A stretch of DNA of 64,000 nucleotides, taken from assembly GCA_022606425.2 (NCBI GenBank), contig JAHDVF020001251.1:1040501-1104500 (forward strand). Direction: 5' to 3'. The translations under genes and the position numbers were made by a program. This DNA is from Lepidostoma basale. Lineage: Eukaryota > Arthropoda > Insecta > Trichoptera > Lepidostomatidae. Positions 32,115-43,177 of the stretch are shown here, one piece after another; the first letter of the stretch is position 1; each line of letters starts with the position of its first letter. The notes under the pieces are model-generated. The model did no database searches. It had not been told where the DNA came from and saw only the letters and a list, made by a program, of their open reading frames with translations.

Positions 32115-32465
32115 TTTTTTAGCATTGTGTACTTGCTACACAGCATCGCTAAGAAAAGGTTAAAAAAATATTTGACGCGCCGCCCGTGTTCCGCATATAT
32201 CACCTATTAATGACCGCGGTGTGTTTCCTCTCACTTTTAAACCAGTGACAGGCGCGAAAAGTCTTGCCTTGCGAAAGTTAGCTAACATATCGTCGGCGTT
32301 TATCATGCTGAGGTAACCTTTAATCTGGCGAGTGTCGGAGCTGGAGAAAGATGATTGCTCTTTGAATCATATTAACTTACTACTGGCCATCTATGGTCCA
32401 GCAAATAATTTTGACGTAATCGAAAAAAACATAATTCTATGTTTATATTTTATTTAAACTTAGAA
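32115..32465. other. Unique sequence, possibly conserved non-coding
   Basis: The 32185-32345 part is GC-richer and repeat-free (ACCGCGGTGTG, CAGGCGCGAAAAG). No coding frame. Candidate regulatory DNA by composition only. Confidence 0.3.
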
Positions 32466-32473
32466 TCATGTTT

Positions 32474-32634
32474 TTTTGTCCACTCTTGGACAAAGGCCTC
32501 CTCCATTCGCTTCTACGTCATTCTGTCTTGTGCAGACTGCATCCAGGTTATTCCGACATGTCTGTTCAGATCGTCCTTCCACCATAGTTGCGGTCGCCCT
32601 GCACTTCTCTTTGCCGTCCACGGTTTCTCGGATT
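32474..32634 (-). mobile_element. LINE-G 3' fragment
   Basis: GTCCACTCTTGGACAAAGGC, GACTGCATCCAGGTTATTCC and GCCGTCCACGGT are the complement of the LINE-G C-terminus. Confidence 0.8.
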
Positions 32635-33089
32635 ATAGAGTACTGCCTAAGAAAAAGATTACCTTGTAATCCGACAAATTACAGATCAAAATGATAAGAT
32701 TCTATCTGAACTAATCATACTAAATAAATATGTACGTCGAATTTAGTAAATTAAACAACACAATAGAGAGCTTCCGTTTTATTATAAAATTAACGTCATT
32801 AATGCTATAGAACTTAAAAAGATAATAGCTAAACTTTACATTAGGAAATAATTAATAACTATATATAAAAAAAATCATAATATGAACCAATCAATTTATG
32901 AAGCATGCATATTCGTCAATTTTTTTTTTTGTTTAACATTGTTGAAACGCGAGACCAAAGATTACAAGTTGCAACCCATATTAGTGAATTTTGAAATCAT
33001 GCATCACCTATATTAGTGAAAATAGGCATGTCGAATTACAGGGGGCGCCGGATTAGACAGGGGCCGGATTACCGGGAGTCCACTGTAAT

Positions 33090-33330
33090 TTGTTTATGCC
33101 ATATCTTCGTTGGCCTTCCTCTACTTATTTTTCATTCACGCTACCTGTATGTATCGTTTTAAACATTCTTTCCGTTCGATGGTAAACCAATTGAAAACAT
33201 TATGTTATTGGCATTTCGTGCGTGTGATTTCTGTATTTCTTTGTATCTCATTGTTGTCGACCTCCAACATCTTAAAAATCTCACCTTACCGTGTCTTTCC
33301 CGACCTTCATCTTCGTCCATTCTTCGCATG
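33090..33330 (-). mobile_element. Probable decayed RTE-like LINE fragment
   Basis: CTTCGTTGGCCTTCCTCTAC corresponds to a G-R-P-T-K motif in the minus frame, and GTTGTCGACCTCCAACATCT resembles LINE coding. Weak. Confidence 0.35.
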
Positions 33331-33439
33331 CAATTTATAGAGTAACTTAAAACATTCGATACTTGTACACCAAGGTTTCACAAACTATGTTCAGCGGTAC
33401 ACCAGCGTTGGGTCGAAATTGGGATAGGTTTTATCATTA

Positions 33440-34573
33440 TTAACTAACTAACTAACTAACCATCACGCCGTCTCCCCGAAGGGGTAGGCAGAAAGAATGG
33501 ACTGCCACACCTTTCTTTCCTGACATATTTCTCTCGCTTCCTCAACATTCATACATCGTGTCATGCACGCGCGTCGATTTCTCTGACTCCTCATGGCCGA
33601 CATTCAATATTTGATTTATTTGATCGTGCCACGTTTTCCTCGGTCTTCCTCTATTTCTGGTTCCATTTACATCTTTAACATATAATTTTTTTACCATTCT
33701 TTCTTCATTCATTCTTTCCATATGTCCAAACCATCTTAATGATCCTTTCATTATTTTGTTCATGACACCATCATTCGCACCGCATTCACTTATTATATTT
33801 TCATTCGACAATATCATACAGAATATATACACATTCGTCTAAGAGATCTCATTTCTACTGCATTTATTCTACTTTCATCCTTCCTTTGCCAGTTCCATGC
33901 TTCGCTTCCATACATAAGGGTCGGTAGAAGAACACCATTGTGCACTGCCATTCTAGCTTTTTTGGATAGGTTTTTGTTTGCGATGACAACTTTAAGTACA
34001 CCATTCACTTTGTTGCCTGCCCCAACCCTTCTTTCAATATCCCTCTCCACTCTCCCATCTCTTGTAAACATACTACCTACATACACAAACTCAACTACTT
34101 GCTCCAAGTTTTCACCATTCACGCTAATGTTGCAGACTGTCATGGTTTCTTCCTTTTCAAAAATCATTACTTTGGACTTATTAACATTCATCATCAGATC
34201 ATTTTGCATGCATACCTCATACATACAATTCACCAGGACTTGTAGTTCATGCTCGTTGTCAGCAAGTAGGACAGCGTCATCCGCATACAAGAGACAGCTT
34301 ACTGACGCTCCGTTCATTTTGGCACCTACATCCAATCCTTTCAGCTCTCTCATACAATTGTCCATATACAGATTAAATAACCACGGGGACATTACGCAAC
34401 CTTGTTTGACACCTTTATTGATATCAAACCAGGCTGTAAGATCTCCATTTACTCTGACACTAGCAGTGCTTTCCGTGTATAGCGACTTAATGGCCGTGAT
34501 CAGTTTTGTACTTATTCCATATTCAGACAATATTTTCCACAACTTTTCTCTATTAACGTAATCATATGCTTTT
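33440..34573 (-). mobile_element. LINE-A1 copy 1 of a head-to-head pair
   Basis: Longest RT-bearing copy. The minus frame (34542-33814) holds the C-terminal half of the RT domain: ASVRVNGDLTAWFDINKGVK, QGCVMSPWLFNLYMDN, the catalytic box CLLYADDAVLLAD, and NDLMMNVNKSKVMIFEKEE. The post-RT region is TLMYGSEAWNWQRKDESRIN. It terminates early at MCIYSV because of a deletion in the YSVYDRVSNE block; the rest (MILSNENIISECGANDGV to the hairpin and tail) follows in another frame. Endonuclease and N-terminal RT are absent. Tail AACTAACTAACTAACTAAC at 33445. Confidence 0.92.
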
Positions 34574-34869
34574 TATCATTATTATTATTATTTATTTATT
34601 CGATTTAATATGGGAGTATCGTGAAAGGACTCACATTGTTGATACCCCACTATTTATGACATGAGTAGCTCTCTTGAACATTATCAAAACCAGTACTTAC
34701 TTAAAGTTTGTGTAAAAATTATACAAAAAATTACGGCAAGTTTAAGTAAAAATTAGATTAAAATTTAAGTTATAACATATTATTAGCATAATTAGGTTAT
34801 TTGTATTTCCACCAAGTTGTTTAAACCCAATACAACATGTATATTTTATTTGAGCTCTTATAACTATTA
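34574..34869. other. Spacer between inverted LINE-A1 copies
   Basis: AT-rich, starting with (ATT)n at about 34579. Contains no coding or inverted-repeat signal of its own. A 251-codon ORF crossing it on the minus strand (34742-35497) is the antisense of LINE-A copy 2. Confidence 0.6.
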
Positions 34870-35996
34870 AAATTTTCGACGTTAATAGAGAAAAGTTGTG
34901 GAAAATATTGTCTGAATATGGAATAAGTACAAAACTGATCACGGCAATTAAGTCGCTATACACGGAAAGCACTGCTAGTGTCAGAGTAAATGGAGATCTT
35001 ACAGCCTGGTTTGATATCAATAAAGGTGTCAAACAAGGTTGCGTAATGTCCCCGTGGTTATTTAATCTGTATATGGACAATTGTATGAAAGAGCTGAAAG
35101 GGTTGGATGTAGGTGCCAAAATGAGCGGAGTGTCAGTAAGCTGTCTCTTGTATGCGGATGACGCTGTCCTACTTGCTGACAACGAGCATGAACTACAAGT
35201 CCTGGTGAATTGTATGTATGAGGTATGCATGCGAAATGATCTGATGATGAATGTTAATAAGTCCAAGGTAATGATTTTTGAAAAGGAAGAAACCACGACA
35301 GTCTGCAACATTAGCGTGAATGGTGAAAATTTGGAGCAAGTAGATGAGTTCGTGTATTTAGGTAGTATGTTAACAAGAGATGGGCGAGTGGAGAGGGATA
35401 TTGAAAGAAGGGTTGAGGCAGGCAACAAAGTGAATGGTGCACTTAAAGTTGTCATCGCAAACAAAAACCTATCCAAAAAGCTAGAATGGCAGTGCACAAT
35501 GGTGTTCTTCTACCGACCCTTATGTATGGAAGCGAAGCATGGAACTGGCAAAGGAAGGATGAAAGTAGAATAAATGCAGTAGAAATGAGATCTCTTAGAC
35601 GAATGTGTATATATTCTGTATGATATTGTCGAATGAAAATATAATAAGTGAATGCGGTGCGAATGATGGTGTCATGAACAAAATAATGAAAGGATCATTA
35701 AGATGGTTTGGACATATGGAAAGAATGAATGAAGAAAGAATGGTAAAAAAATTATATGTTAATGATGTAAATGGAACCAGAAATAGAGGAAGACCGAGGA
35801 AAACGTGGCACGATCAAATAAATCAAATATTGAATGTCGGCCATGTGAGGAGTCAGAGAAATCGACGCGCGTGCATGACACGATGTATAAATGTTGAGGA
35901 ATCGAGAGAAATATGTCAGGAAAGAAAGGTGTGGCAGTCCATTCTTTCTGCCTACCCATTCGGGGAGACGGCGTGATGGTTAGTTAGTTAGTTAAA
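34870..35996 (+). mobile_element. LINE-A1 copy 2 of a head-to-head pair
   Basis: Plus-strand counterpart of copy 1, starting within the same block (VNREKLWKILSEYGISTKLI). Contains CVMSPWLFNLYMDNCMKEL and CLLYADDAVLLAD. One base is missing in an A-run near 35480, shifting the frame at NKNLSKK. It carries the same MCIYSV truncation as copy 1. The downstream frame (35605-35976) is open to the family stop: LYVNDVNGTRNRGRPRKTWH and VWQSILSAYPFGETA. Tail GGTTAGTTAGTTAGTTA. Confidence 0.92.
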
Positions 35997-36290
35997 TTTT
36001 CGAGTGTTCCATTGCTGAAAAAGTTTGGGAAACCCTGGCGTACACAAAACGCACTGAAAAACTAACACGGCAAATGTAAGAACATTACCAGTGCTTCTAG
36101 CATCAAGCTGGATCGAGTTAAAATAATTATTTCAAAATAATTGCTGAATCGCTGAGCGTTTAATCTTCAAATAATTACACTCTCTGGTTTCGTAACAAAT
36201 TTTTAAATGCCTTATCCGCGTAAGATATGTTATGGCGTCATCTAAATGCAACAGCGTTCTGTTTCATCATTTATTTATTTTAAAAAAATA
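35997..36290. other. No gene seen
   Basis: Unique sequence. TTTGGGAAACCCTGGCGTAC near 36026 resembles the short string near 33370 (CCAAGGTTTCACAAACT), hinting that the outer flanks of the pair may also be inverted copies. Confidence 0.35.
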
Positions 36291-36291
36291 A

Positions 36292-36977
36292 CTAACCAAC
36301 TGACTTACCATCTCTCCGAAGGGGTGGGTAGAAATTATGGACTGCCACACTTTTCTTCAATAGTTTGGACATATGGAGAGAATGAATGAAGAAAGAATGG
36401 TAAAAAAATATTTGTTGACGATGTAAATGGAACCAGAAATAGAGAAAGAGCGAGCGGCGTCGATTTCTCTGACTCCTCACATGGCCGACATTCAATATTT
36501 GATTTATTTGATCGTGCCACGTTTTCCTCGGTCTTCCTCTATTTCTGGTTCCATTAACATCATTAACATATACTTTTTTAGCATTCTTTCTTTATTCATT
36601 CTTTCTATATGTCTCAACCATCTTAATGACCCTTTCATTATTTTGTTCATAACACCATCATTCGCACCGCATTCAGTTCTTATATTTTCATTCGACACTC
36701 TATCACAGAGTATTCACACATTCGTCTAAGAGATTTATTCTACATTCATCCTTCTTTTGCCAGTTCCATGCTTCGCTTCCATACATAAGGGTCGGTAGAA
36801 GAATAACATTGTGCACTGTTTGCACACATTCTAGATTTTTTGGATAGACTTTTTTTTGCGATGACAACTTTAAGTGCACTTTTCACTTTGTTGCCTGCCC
36901 CAACCCTTCTTTTAATATCCCTCTCCACTCGCCCATCTCTTTTAAACATACTACCTAAATACACGAACTCATCTTAA
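36292..36977 (-). mobile_element. LINE-A1 copy with an internal inverted segment
   Basis: Minus 3' end (tail and hairpin, 36292-36355), then a plus-oriented stretch (36356-36464: FGHMERMNEERMVKK, VDDVNGTRNR), then minus again to 36977 (RSQRNRR back to LGSMFKRDGRVERDIKRRVG). The inverted stretch duplicates a region also present in the minus part. Confidence 0.8.
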
Positions 36978-36979
36978 CT

Positions 36980-37180
36980 TTTGCATCTTATTGTAGACTT
37001 TAGAAAATAATAACAATATATATTATTTTAAAATCTTCACATCTACACCACATGAAAATAATTTATACAAGGCTTTATACTATTAATGTGCTTGGCATTT
37101 TATAATCTCTTGCTGGGGTATATACTTGTATTACATATAATTGCTGCTAATTTTTACTTTTATATCTTGTTACACACTAC
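36980..37180. other. No gene seen
   Basis: AT-rich unique sequence. Confidence 0.4.
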
Positions 37181-37560
37181 GAGTCAGACTCGTTATTCCG
37201 TCCGAATGGGTTGAAATGTGTCCATATACACCTTAATCGCTTGTCCTAAGTGCCCGTGTGGAGCAGGGCCGCATTCTGCGCCCGGTTTTGAAGCTAATTG
37301 GACACAGAACAGGCACGCATTAGGCATTAGGCGACCCCGCGGCCCGCTGGCTTTTAAGAAAATTGGAATTATTAGATTTTAGTTTTCCTTCGGCGGGTAA
37401 CTACTCTCCAAGGCCGAAAGTTCCAGTCTAAATAATTCGGTGAGCTTTCGCATTCTCGGGCCTGTCATAATTGAATTGCCTTTTTACAAAGTGCCAAGTT
37501 GCCAATCGGATAGTAGGCGCCTCTGTTTTCGTATTTACGTTCAGTTAGTTGTCGATTTTG
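37181..37560. other. GC-richer unique island
   Basis: Repeat-free block (CCGTGTGGAGCAGGGCCGC, GCGACCCCGCGGCCCGCTGG, CCTTCGGCGGGTAACTAC) with no sustained frame. Compatible with a conserved non-coding or regulatory element. Confidence 0.3.
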
Positions 37561-38340
37561 ATCTAACAAGACATTTCTAGCTAGTTCAAAAAGTCAACAT
37601 AATCCATACATTCATATTATTGTTTTTTTTTTTTAGATAAACTTAAGGCGTTAACATAATGACGAACTTTGGGTAATTTTCCGAGAAACGTGCAAAAAAA
37701 AGCAAAAATTTTATTAATGAAATTTAATTAAATATTTATTTTATTTTTTTAAATGACGAAACGTCAAATACTCGGCCGCACACTTCGCCTGTCCCTTGTA
37801 AAACTATCATATTTATGAAGACTTGTACTCGAGTATTGTTGGCATACGCGCGTATCCCTTACAGTTTTTACATTTTAGGTACATTACTTTTTCTCAAGCG
37901 CGTACGTGATACGGGATAGCGCAGAATGGTACAGTCATAGTGAACGTATCACGTACGTTCAAATACGTAGGGTGGTTAAATGCGCCAACTTTTAAAGTTT
38001 CCTGCCTAAATAGCATTGTACATTTTATTTTCAGTACAGTTAGTTAAAATTGGGCGTTGTATTAATTCTTAATACTTGGTGGGGCAAAAAGTAACATTTT
38101 CTTTCAAGCTGGAGCAGTTAGCTATAAATTTTAGACAACAATTTATAGAAGCATTATTCAGGATCACATAATAAAAATAAAATTGATAAAAAGTAAAGAT
38201 TTGTAGTAACGGGAGTTGATTTTCACGATTTTTTTTAAATGCCTATAATTTCAAAAATACAACTTAGATTTTTTTACATTTTTCTCATAACCAGCATGAC
38301 TTGCCCTGTCATCTGTTTCCGGCTTGACGTCAACATCTGG
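37561..38340. other. Unique to weakly repetitive, no gene seen
   Basis: Mostly AT-rich. The end (38325-38350, CATCTGGGACACCCTGTATA) resembles the terminal repeat of common insect DNA transposons, so 38060-38350 may be a MITE, but no partner end was located. Confidence 0.3.
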
Positions 38341-38544
38341 GACACCCTGTATATACAACATTATATCAGGAACGCATAAGCGATGGTTCGACATGAGGAA
38401 GACAAGATACTCTCTAAAGTTATATAAAATATATGTGATATTAGCGTGAATGGTAAAATTCTGAAACGCTAATATTTTTTAATATTTAGGACAAGACTAA
38501 CGCTAACTTTTAATATTTAGGACAAGACGTGGACGAGTGGAAGA

Positions 38545-38615
38545 TAATGGAAGAGGCCTATATCAGCAGTGGAAGGTAGAAGACTGAAGAAGAAAAAGAA
38601 AAAAATAATAATGTA
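38545..38615 (+). mobile_element. RTE-like LINE 3' tip
   Basis: GGAAGAGGCCTATATCAGCA then GTGGAAGGTAGAAGACTGAA and GAAGAAAAAG match the E-E-A-Y-V-Q-Q-W ending and GAA-type tail of RTE-like LINEs. Confidence 0.6.
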
Positions 38616-38654
38616 GGAAGAGACGCGAATGATTAATCAGGATAGAATCTTCTT

Positions 38655-39045
38655 ATTTTTGTCCTGTCACACCTCCGTGGTGCATAGGGCCTCAAGGAAC
38701 CTTCTCCACCCGACTCTATCGCATTCCTGGTGCCTAACATCATCCCAAGTGAGGCCTGCTGCCTTAACCTCGTCCTGCAGGGCTCTTCTCCAGGTGGCTC
38801 TAGGTCTGCCTCGCTTCCTCTTTCTCCCCATAGGGGACCAGTCTAGTGCGCCCTGAGCGATGCAGGCTGGGTTCCGTCTCAGAGTGTGACCGATCCTCTG
38901 CCATTTGCGTCTTGCGACTTGTTCTCTAATTGGCTTTTCGCCTGCCATGGTCCAGAGAACGGCATTTGACACTGGTTGGGACCAACAGATCTTGAATATG
39001 GAGCGAAGGATTGGAACGTCATTCAAGGCGAAGCATAGCAAATGG
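38655..39045 (-). mobile_element. LINE-F C-terminal fragment
   Basis: A 124-codon minus frame: PIREQVARRKWQRIGHTLRR, ALDWSPMGRKRKRGRPRATW, RRALQDEVKAAGLTWDDVRH and RVGWRRFLEALCTTEV. The pattern RKW-IGHTLRR-ALDW-P-GKRGRPR-TWRR is a common animal LINE C-terminus. Other copies are at 7328 and 57350. Confidence 0.85.
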
Positions 39046-39059
39046 TTAGAATAATGTGG

Positions 39060-39398
39060 CGATAACTGCTTGTCCCTCCACGTAAAAGCGTGATGTTGAT
39101 TTTGTTAGGTGAACGAACTCCACTGGATATTTTAGGTCAAAACTATAATAATATTTCTTATAAACGCATCATTTTTTTATATCATTGAATTTCACCATTA
39201 ACTCACGCTATTTCGCAATTTTCTATATTATTATGTGTTGCATATATCGTTTTATTTTGAAATGCTTTTTTTTCATACGTTGCACTTTCACCTTACACCG
39301 TCGTACGTAATAAACTAAACTGATTCTCCTATTTTTTGTTAGCTTTAATCGCAATGATTAATTACCTCTAGTCACGACTGTATCACATGACGTTAATT
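39060..39398. other. No gene seen
   Basis: AT-rich unique sequence. Confidence 0.5.
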
Positions 39399-39479
39399 CT
39401 TAAGCCGCCCTTACACGATCAATAATATTGACAATATGAGTATTGTCAATATTATTGATACAATATTTCGTACATTACA

Positions 39480-39806
39480 TCGAAAAAAACATTATGTGCT
39501 TATTACATTATGTGCCAAATTAAAAAACGGTGGATTCGTGGAACATAAATTAAATAGACAATATGTGCAAAAGAACATTTTGTGTTAAATTATTTTTATT
39601 TTGTTATTTTATTTTATATCATTGTATTTTATATTTATTTTGTGGGTGTTGGACGATCGAAGTGTGCGCGGAAGATGCCTATTGGTGGCGATGAGGTTCG
39701 CAACTCATCACACCGCGTCTCCCGCGGAGGCGAAAAGAGAAGGATGGAGTGCCGCATCGGTTAAAGTGTGGCCTACCCTTTCGGGGAGAAGACGTGATGG
39801 TTAGTT
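39480..39806 (+). mobile_element. SINE-D copy, plus arm
   Basis: GGTGGATTCGTGGAACATAA, GATGCCTATTGGTGGCGATG, CACACCGCGTCTCCCGC, hairpin CCCTTTCGGGG and GTGATGGTTAGTTTAG. An uninterrupted TTATTTTATTTTATATCATT gives the empty site for the LINE-F insertion at 7328. Confidence 0.75.
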
Positions 39807-39879
39807 TAGAAAATACAAAGTTTAATTTTATTTTTTATTAAATACGCGGAATATAAATTAACTAAACTAACTAACTAAC

Positions 39880-40245
39880 TAACCATCACGCCATCTCCCT
39901 GAAAGGGTAGGCAGAAAGAATGGACTGTCACACTTTTACTGATGCGGCACTCCATCCTTCTCTTTTCGCTCCGCGGGAGACGCGGTGTGATGGGTTGCGA
40001 ACCTCATCGCCACCAATAGGCATCTCCCGCGCACAATTCGATCGTGCAACACCCACAAAATAAATCTAAAACAAATAATATAAAATAAAATAACAAAATA
40101 AAATAATTTAACACAAAATGTTATTTTTAGAAGGTGCACATATTGTCTATTTAATTTATTTTCCACGAATCCACCGTTTTTTAATTTAGCACATAATGTA
40201 ATAACACATAATGTTTTTTTTCGATGTTGCACATGTTGACATGGA
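39880..40245 (-). mobile_element. SINE-D copy, minus arm
   Basis: Tail AACTAACTAACTAACC, hairpin CCCTGAAAGGG (sense CCCTTTCAGGG), and the SINE-D body in reverse. The minus ORF reads RGRCLLVAMRFATHHTASPA and ERKEKDG. Confidence 0.75.
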
Positions 40246-40329
40246 CGATCCGGACTTTTGTGTTTATTTAATTTATGTTTCACTTATTGTATCCACCGTT
40301 TTTTAAATTAGCTGTAAGTAGGCACTTAA

Positions 40330-41040
40330 CCAGCAAGAACTTTGAAATAATATTGAAGAAATTATTCAAATTGTCATTGGAACAAATGAAAATTTTATTT
40401 TTACACCTGTCAAAATTCTTTATAAAAACTTTAAAACTAATATAATTTTAACAGCAAAACAGCACAAACGTATTACGTGTCACAATTAACTATTATAAAG
40501 TGCGGCAACAGTTAAATTGACTAAAACAATTCACTTATACGCGAAATATCTCCAAATTAACAGGAGCACCACATGAACCAAACCAAATTTTCAAAAACAA
40601 AAGAAATTTTATATAAATTATATAAATAAAATAAAATATAAATTAAATAATCAAGAGACTTTTTTCATCTAACACGATCAATATTATTGTCAATATTATT
40701 GATGGTGTAAAGGACGCTTTATATTAAACGAACATTATTTGAAGGAGATAAAAAAATATGTACAGGCAATAATTATCTCATTTGCAGCGGCAGAGTTTGA
40801 GATAGATTACATTTTAGAATCTGGGTTAACGATAATTGGCATTGTTAATGTTAAGTTTTGGTCCATAATAGGTTTTGTCGTTTCCAAATTAATTTTTGGT
40901 AGTACGCTTTTTTAAATACACGTCACGCCGGTCGAGTTTCGCTCTGTTGCACGTTCCATTTCGTGAAATGTCGACTTGGAAAATTTAATATTTTTTCTAT
41001 AATACATAAACTGTTAAATTAAAAAAACTTTGATTAGTTA
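40330..41040. other. No gene seen beyond the composite end
   Basis: AT-rich. 40330-40725 is inside the composite element; the remainder is unique. Confidence 0.4.
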
Positions 41041-41095
41041 TCACAATTTATATATTTTTGGGCGACAGCTGTTTCGCCAAAACAATGGACTATTT
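41040..41095. repeat. R-family fragment
   Basis: GCGACAGCTGTTTCGCC joins directly to AAAACAATGGACTATTTAA, two R signatures brought together by a deletion. Confidence 0.6.
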
Positions 41096-41154
41096 AATTT
41101 TTTATATATTCGCCTTTACTTTTTGTTGTGGAATACACATTTGAATAAATAAAA

Positions 41155-41320
41155 TCAGGGCATTATCAAATGTTTGACATTTGATAATGCCTTAGAAGGG
41201 CGAATCATGTCATTCCCATAAAATATAATAAAACTTCTAGAAGACTGACGTTTTCATTCGTATTAATAATTTAATATGGAGTTTTACATCATTGTTCAAG
41301 AAACAATAAATTAAACTTTT
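41155..41320 (+). repeat. P-family copy with compact hairpin
   Basis: GGGCATTATCAAATGTTTGA then CATTTGATAATGCC forms the hairpin. It is followed by ACTTCTAGAAGACTGACGTT and AATATGGAGTTTTACATCA, ending AAGAAACAATAAATT. Confidence 0.7.
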
Positions 41321-41424
41321 TATTTTAACATCACTTTATTTCACTTTTCATATACATTTTTCGGTTGTGACGTAACACTTTCGATACACAAATTTTGAAT
41401 TTATAAAAAAACTTTCTATTTATC

Positions 41425-41640
41425 CATCACGCCGTCTATCCGAAGGGGTAGGCAGAAAGAATGGACTGCCACACTTTTATTTCCTGACATACTGCTCTTG
41501 GTTCCTTAACATTCAGACACCGTGTCATCCACGCCCGTCGATTTCTCCGACTCCTCACCTGGCCGACATTCAATATTTGATTTATTTGATCGTGCCACGT
41601 TTTAAACCATTATTTCTTCATTCATAATTTCCATGTGTCT
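41425..41640 (-). mobile_element. LINE-A1 3' fragment
   Basis: CCATCACGCCGTCTATCCGA, GGTAGGCAGAAAGAATGG and TTGATTTATTTGATCGTGCC, in reverse, with decayed 5' part. Confidence 0.8.
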
Positions 41641-41689
41641 AATGTTTATATATATATAAATAATCTTAATTTATAGTGGTTCTTGCTAT

Positions 41690-42110
41690 AGACCTAATGT
41701 GGTTTGTTCTCCAGAAGGTTGCTGCTTATGTAAGGTGGATTCCCAGCTGTTCTTCCATATTAAGGAGGTCTCCGACGAGGACGAGTCCCGTGAGGCTGAT
41801 TATGTAGTGCAATATAGGGGAGTCTGGTGGTGTCCATTCTTTGGACATAACCATACCAGTCTCTCATTTGCTGACTGCTCCGTCTTATAATATCCTCATT
41901 CTCACATATATCTCTTTATCTGCTGTTTCTCTCGCGATCTCTTAATATTTTGCCTGCTATCATCATCGATATGTTTATTTAGAAAGTCATAAGAATTTTT
42001 TTGATCCTGACGGTGTCTGCCCTTGCTTCAACGCCATATGTTATCAATTGGTCTTACGCATGCTTTATAAAGTCTTATCTTACTCTCAGTAGCCATGTTA
42101 AAAGATGGAA
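41690..42110 (-). mobile_element. RTE-like LINE fragment
   Basis: In the minus orientation near 42000-42100 the frame gives ATESKIRLYKACVRPIDN, the typical stretch just before Y-G-E-T-W in RTE-like LINEs. The remainder (41700-41890) is decayed. Confidence 0.5.
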
Positions 42111-42114
42111 TAAA

Positions 42115-42510
42115 GTTAGACGAATATCACCTAAATTTATTAAAATTCAAAACAATATATAATATTAATGTTGTATTATTTAATTACGAATATTAAGTTG
42201 ATCATAACTGTGTTTCGCAAAAAATTGGATATGGAACAATCCAATATTAGAGCCGTAATCAAACTTTTACCGCTTATAATTAACGAATACAGAACCAATT
42301 ATCTTTTTCGGCATTATTATATTTTTTGTTTAACTTTGTTCCACATCAATTTAATGCATCTTACGCGTATTTTTTATTTGCACCAATTAGTATTATTTTG
42401 TGAGTTTTTTTATATTTTCAATGCTTCTTATATGGAGTCCAACTGTTTTATTATATCCTGTTTATAATATTTGAAAAATTCTTACTTGTTAATTATAAAT
42501 TTTTAAATAA
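42115..42510. other. No gene seen
   Basis: AT-rich. A 99-codon ORF at 42168 is hydrophobic and composition-driven. Confidence 0.45.
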
Positions 42511-42514
42511 TTAC

Positions 42515-43165
42515 TAGCGGTCCCGACAACGCTTCGCTTCTTCTATATTCGAGTATATACATGAAGTTCGATACATATTATTTATGCCGTTTAACGGAAT
42601 GCACCCAACAACGTGTTTCACCAAATACCCGATATTTAACAATGATCGCCTACGGTTATTTCAACCGATTTGAACGCCATCTCTTGGTGACTCACATTAT
42701 ACACAATTAATTACTCGCATCAAACAAATTGCCCCAAGCGATTAAACAACTATTTGCCCATCAAATTCATTTTTAAACCTTTCCTCAAGTAATATTAATA
42801 AAGAGTTAAAATTTCTATTCTTTCTAAAATCCTAACCCCACAATAAAAGACCACCCAAATTACGACCCTACCACCTCCAGCCGCCACAAGCGATCGATCC
42901 TCCTTCAGATGGACACTCCAGGCCACACAAATCATACCTAACATAAACCAACAACCCACCAAATCATCTTCCAACAATGTTCCAATTGGACATAAGAGGA
43001 GTAGATACAAGAGCTAAACCTTTGTAAGCCAGAAGATCCAAGTCCAAGCCCAGTGTTAATACACTTACAAATGAACAAGCATACAGTTAAATAAAGACAT
43101 AGAATGTTACCCACCGCTTACCCGAAGCTGTTATAGGACGCAGCGGCGCCCTTACGTCAGCTTCG
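42515..43165. repeat. Interspersed repeat fragments including Q
   Basis: ACTAGCGGTCCCGACAACGC at 42514 and CACCGCTTACCCGAAGC near 43112 look like ends of a common lepidopteran repeat. 42790-43060 contains the Q strings CCCACCAAATCATCTTCCAA and AAGAGCTAAACCTTTGTAAG. Confidence 0.4.
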
Positions 43166-43177
43166 CTTATATACGAT

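Larger units (their letters stand above)
39400..40725. mobile_element. Composite element: inverted SINE-D copies inside hairpin ends
   Basis: Both ends carry related inverted termini (left CGCCCTTACACGATC then AATAATATTGACAATA; right complement CGTCCTTTACACCATC then AATAATATTGACAATA). Each end is itself a small hairpin. Inside lie a plus SINE-D (about 39480-39806) and a minus SINE-D (about 39880-40245) arranged tail to tail, giving arms of 330-400 bp. No clear target duplication was found, so the outer boundary is approximate. Confidence 0.6.

Noticed and set aside
34742..35497. 251-codon minus-strand ORF
   Set aside because: It is the antisense of the LINE-A RT domain on the plus strand; the mirror ORF (33938-34561, plus) arises the same way in the inverted copy.
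35976..35996. (GTTA)n runs as telomere-like repeats
   Set aside because: The unit is 4 bases, not the insect TTAGG, and each run starts a few bases after a LINE-A stop codon. They are retrotransposon tails.
42168..42467. 99-codon ORF
   Set aside because: AT-driven hydrophobic translation with no neighbours, repeats or splice signals to support it.
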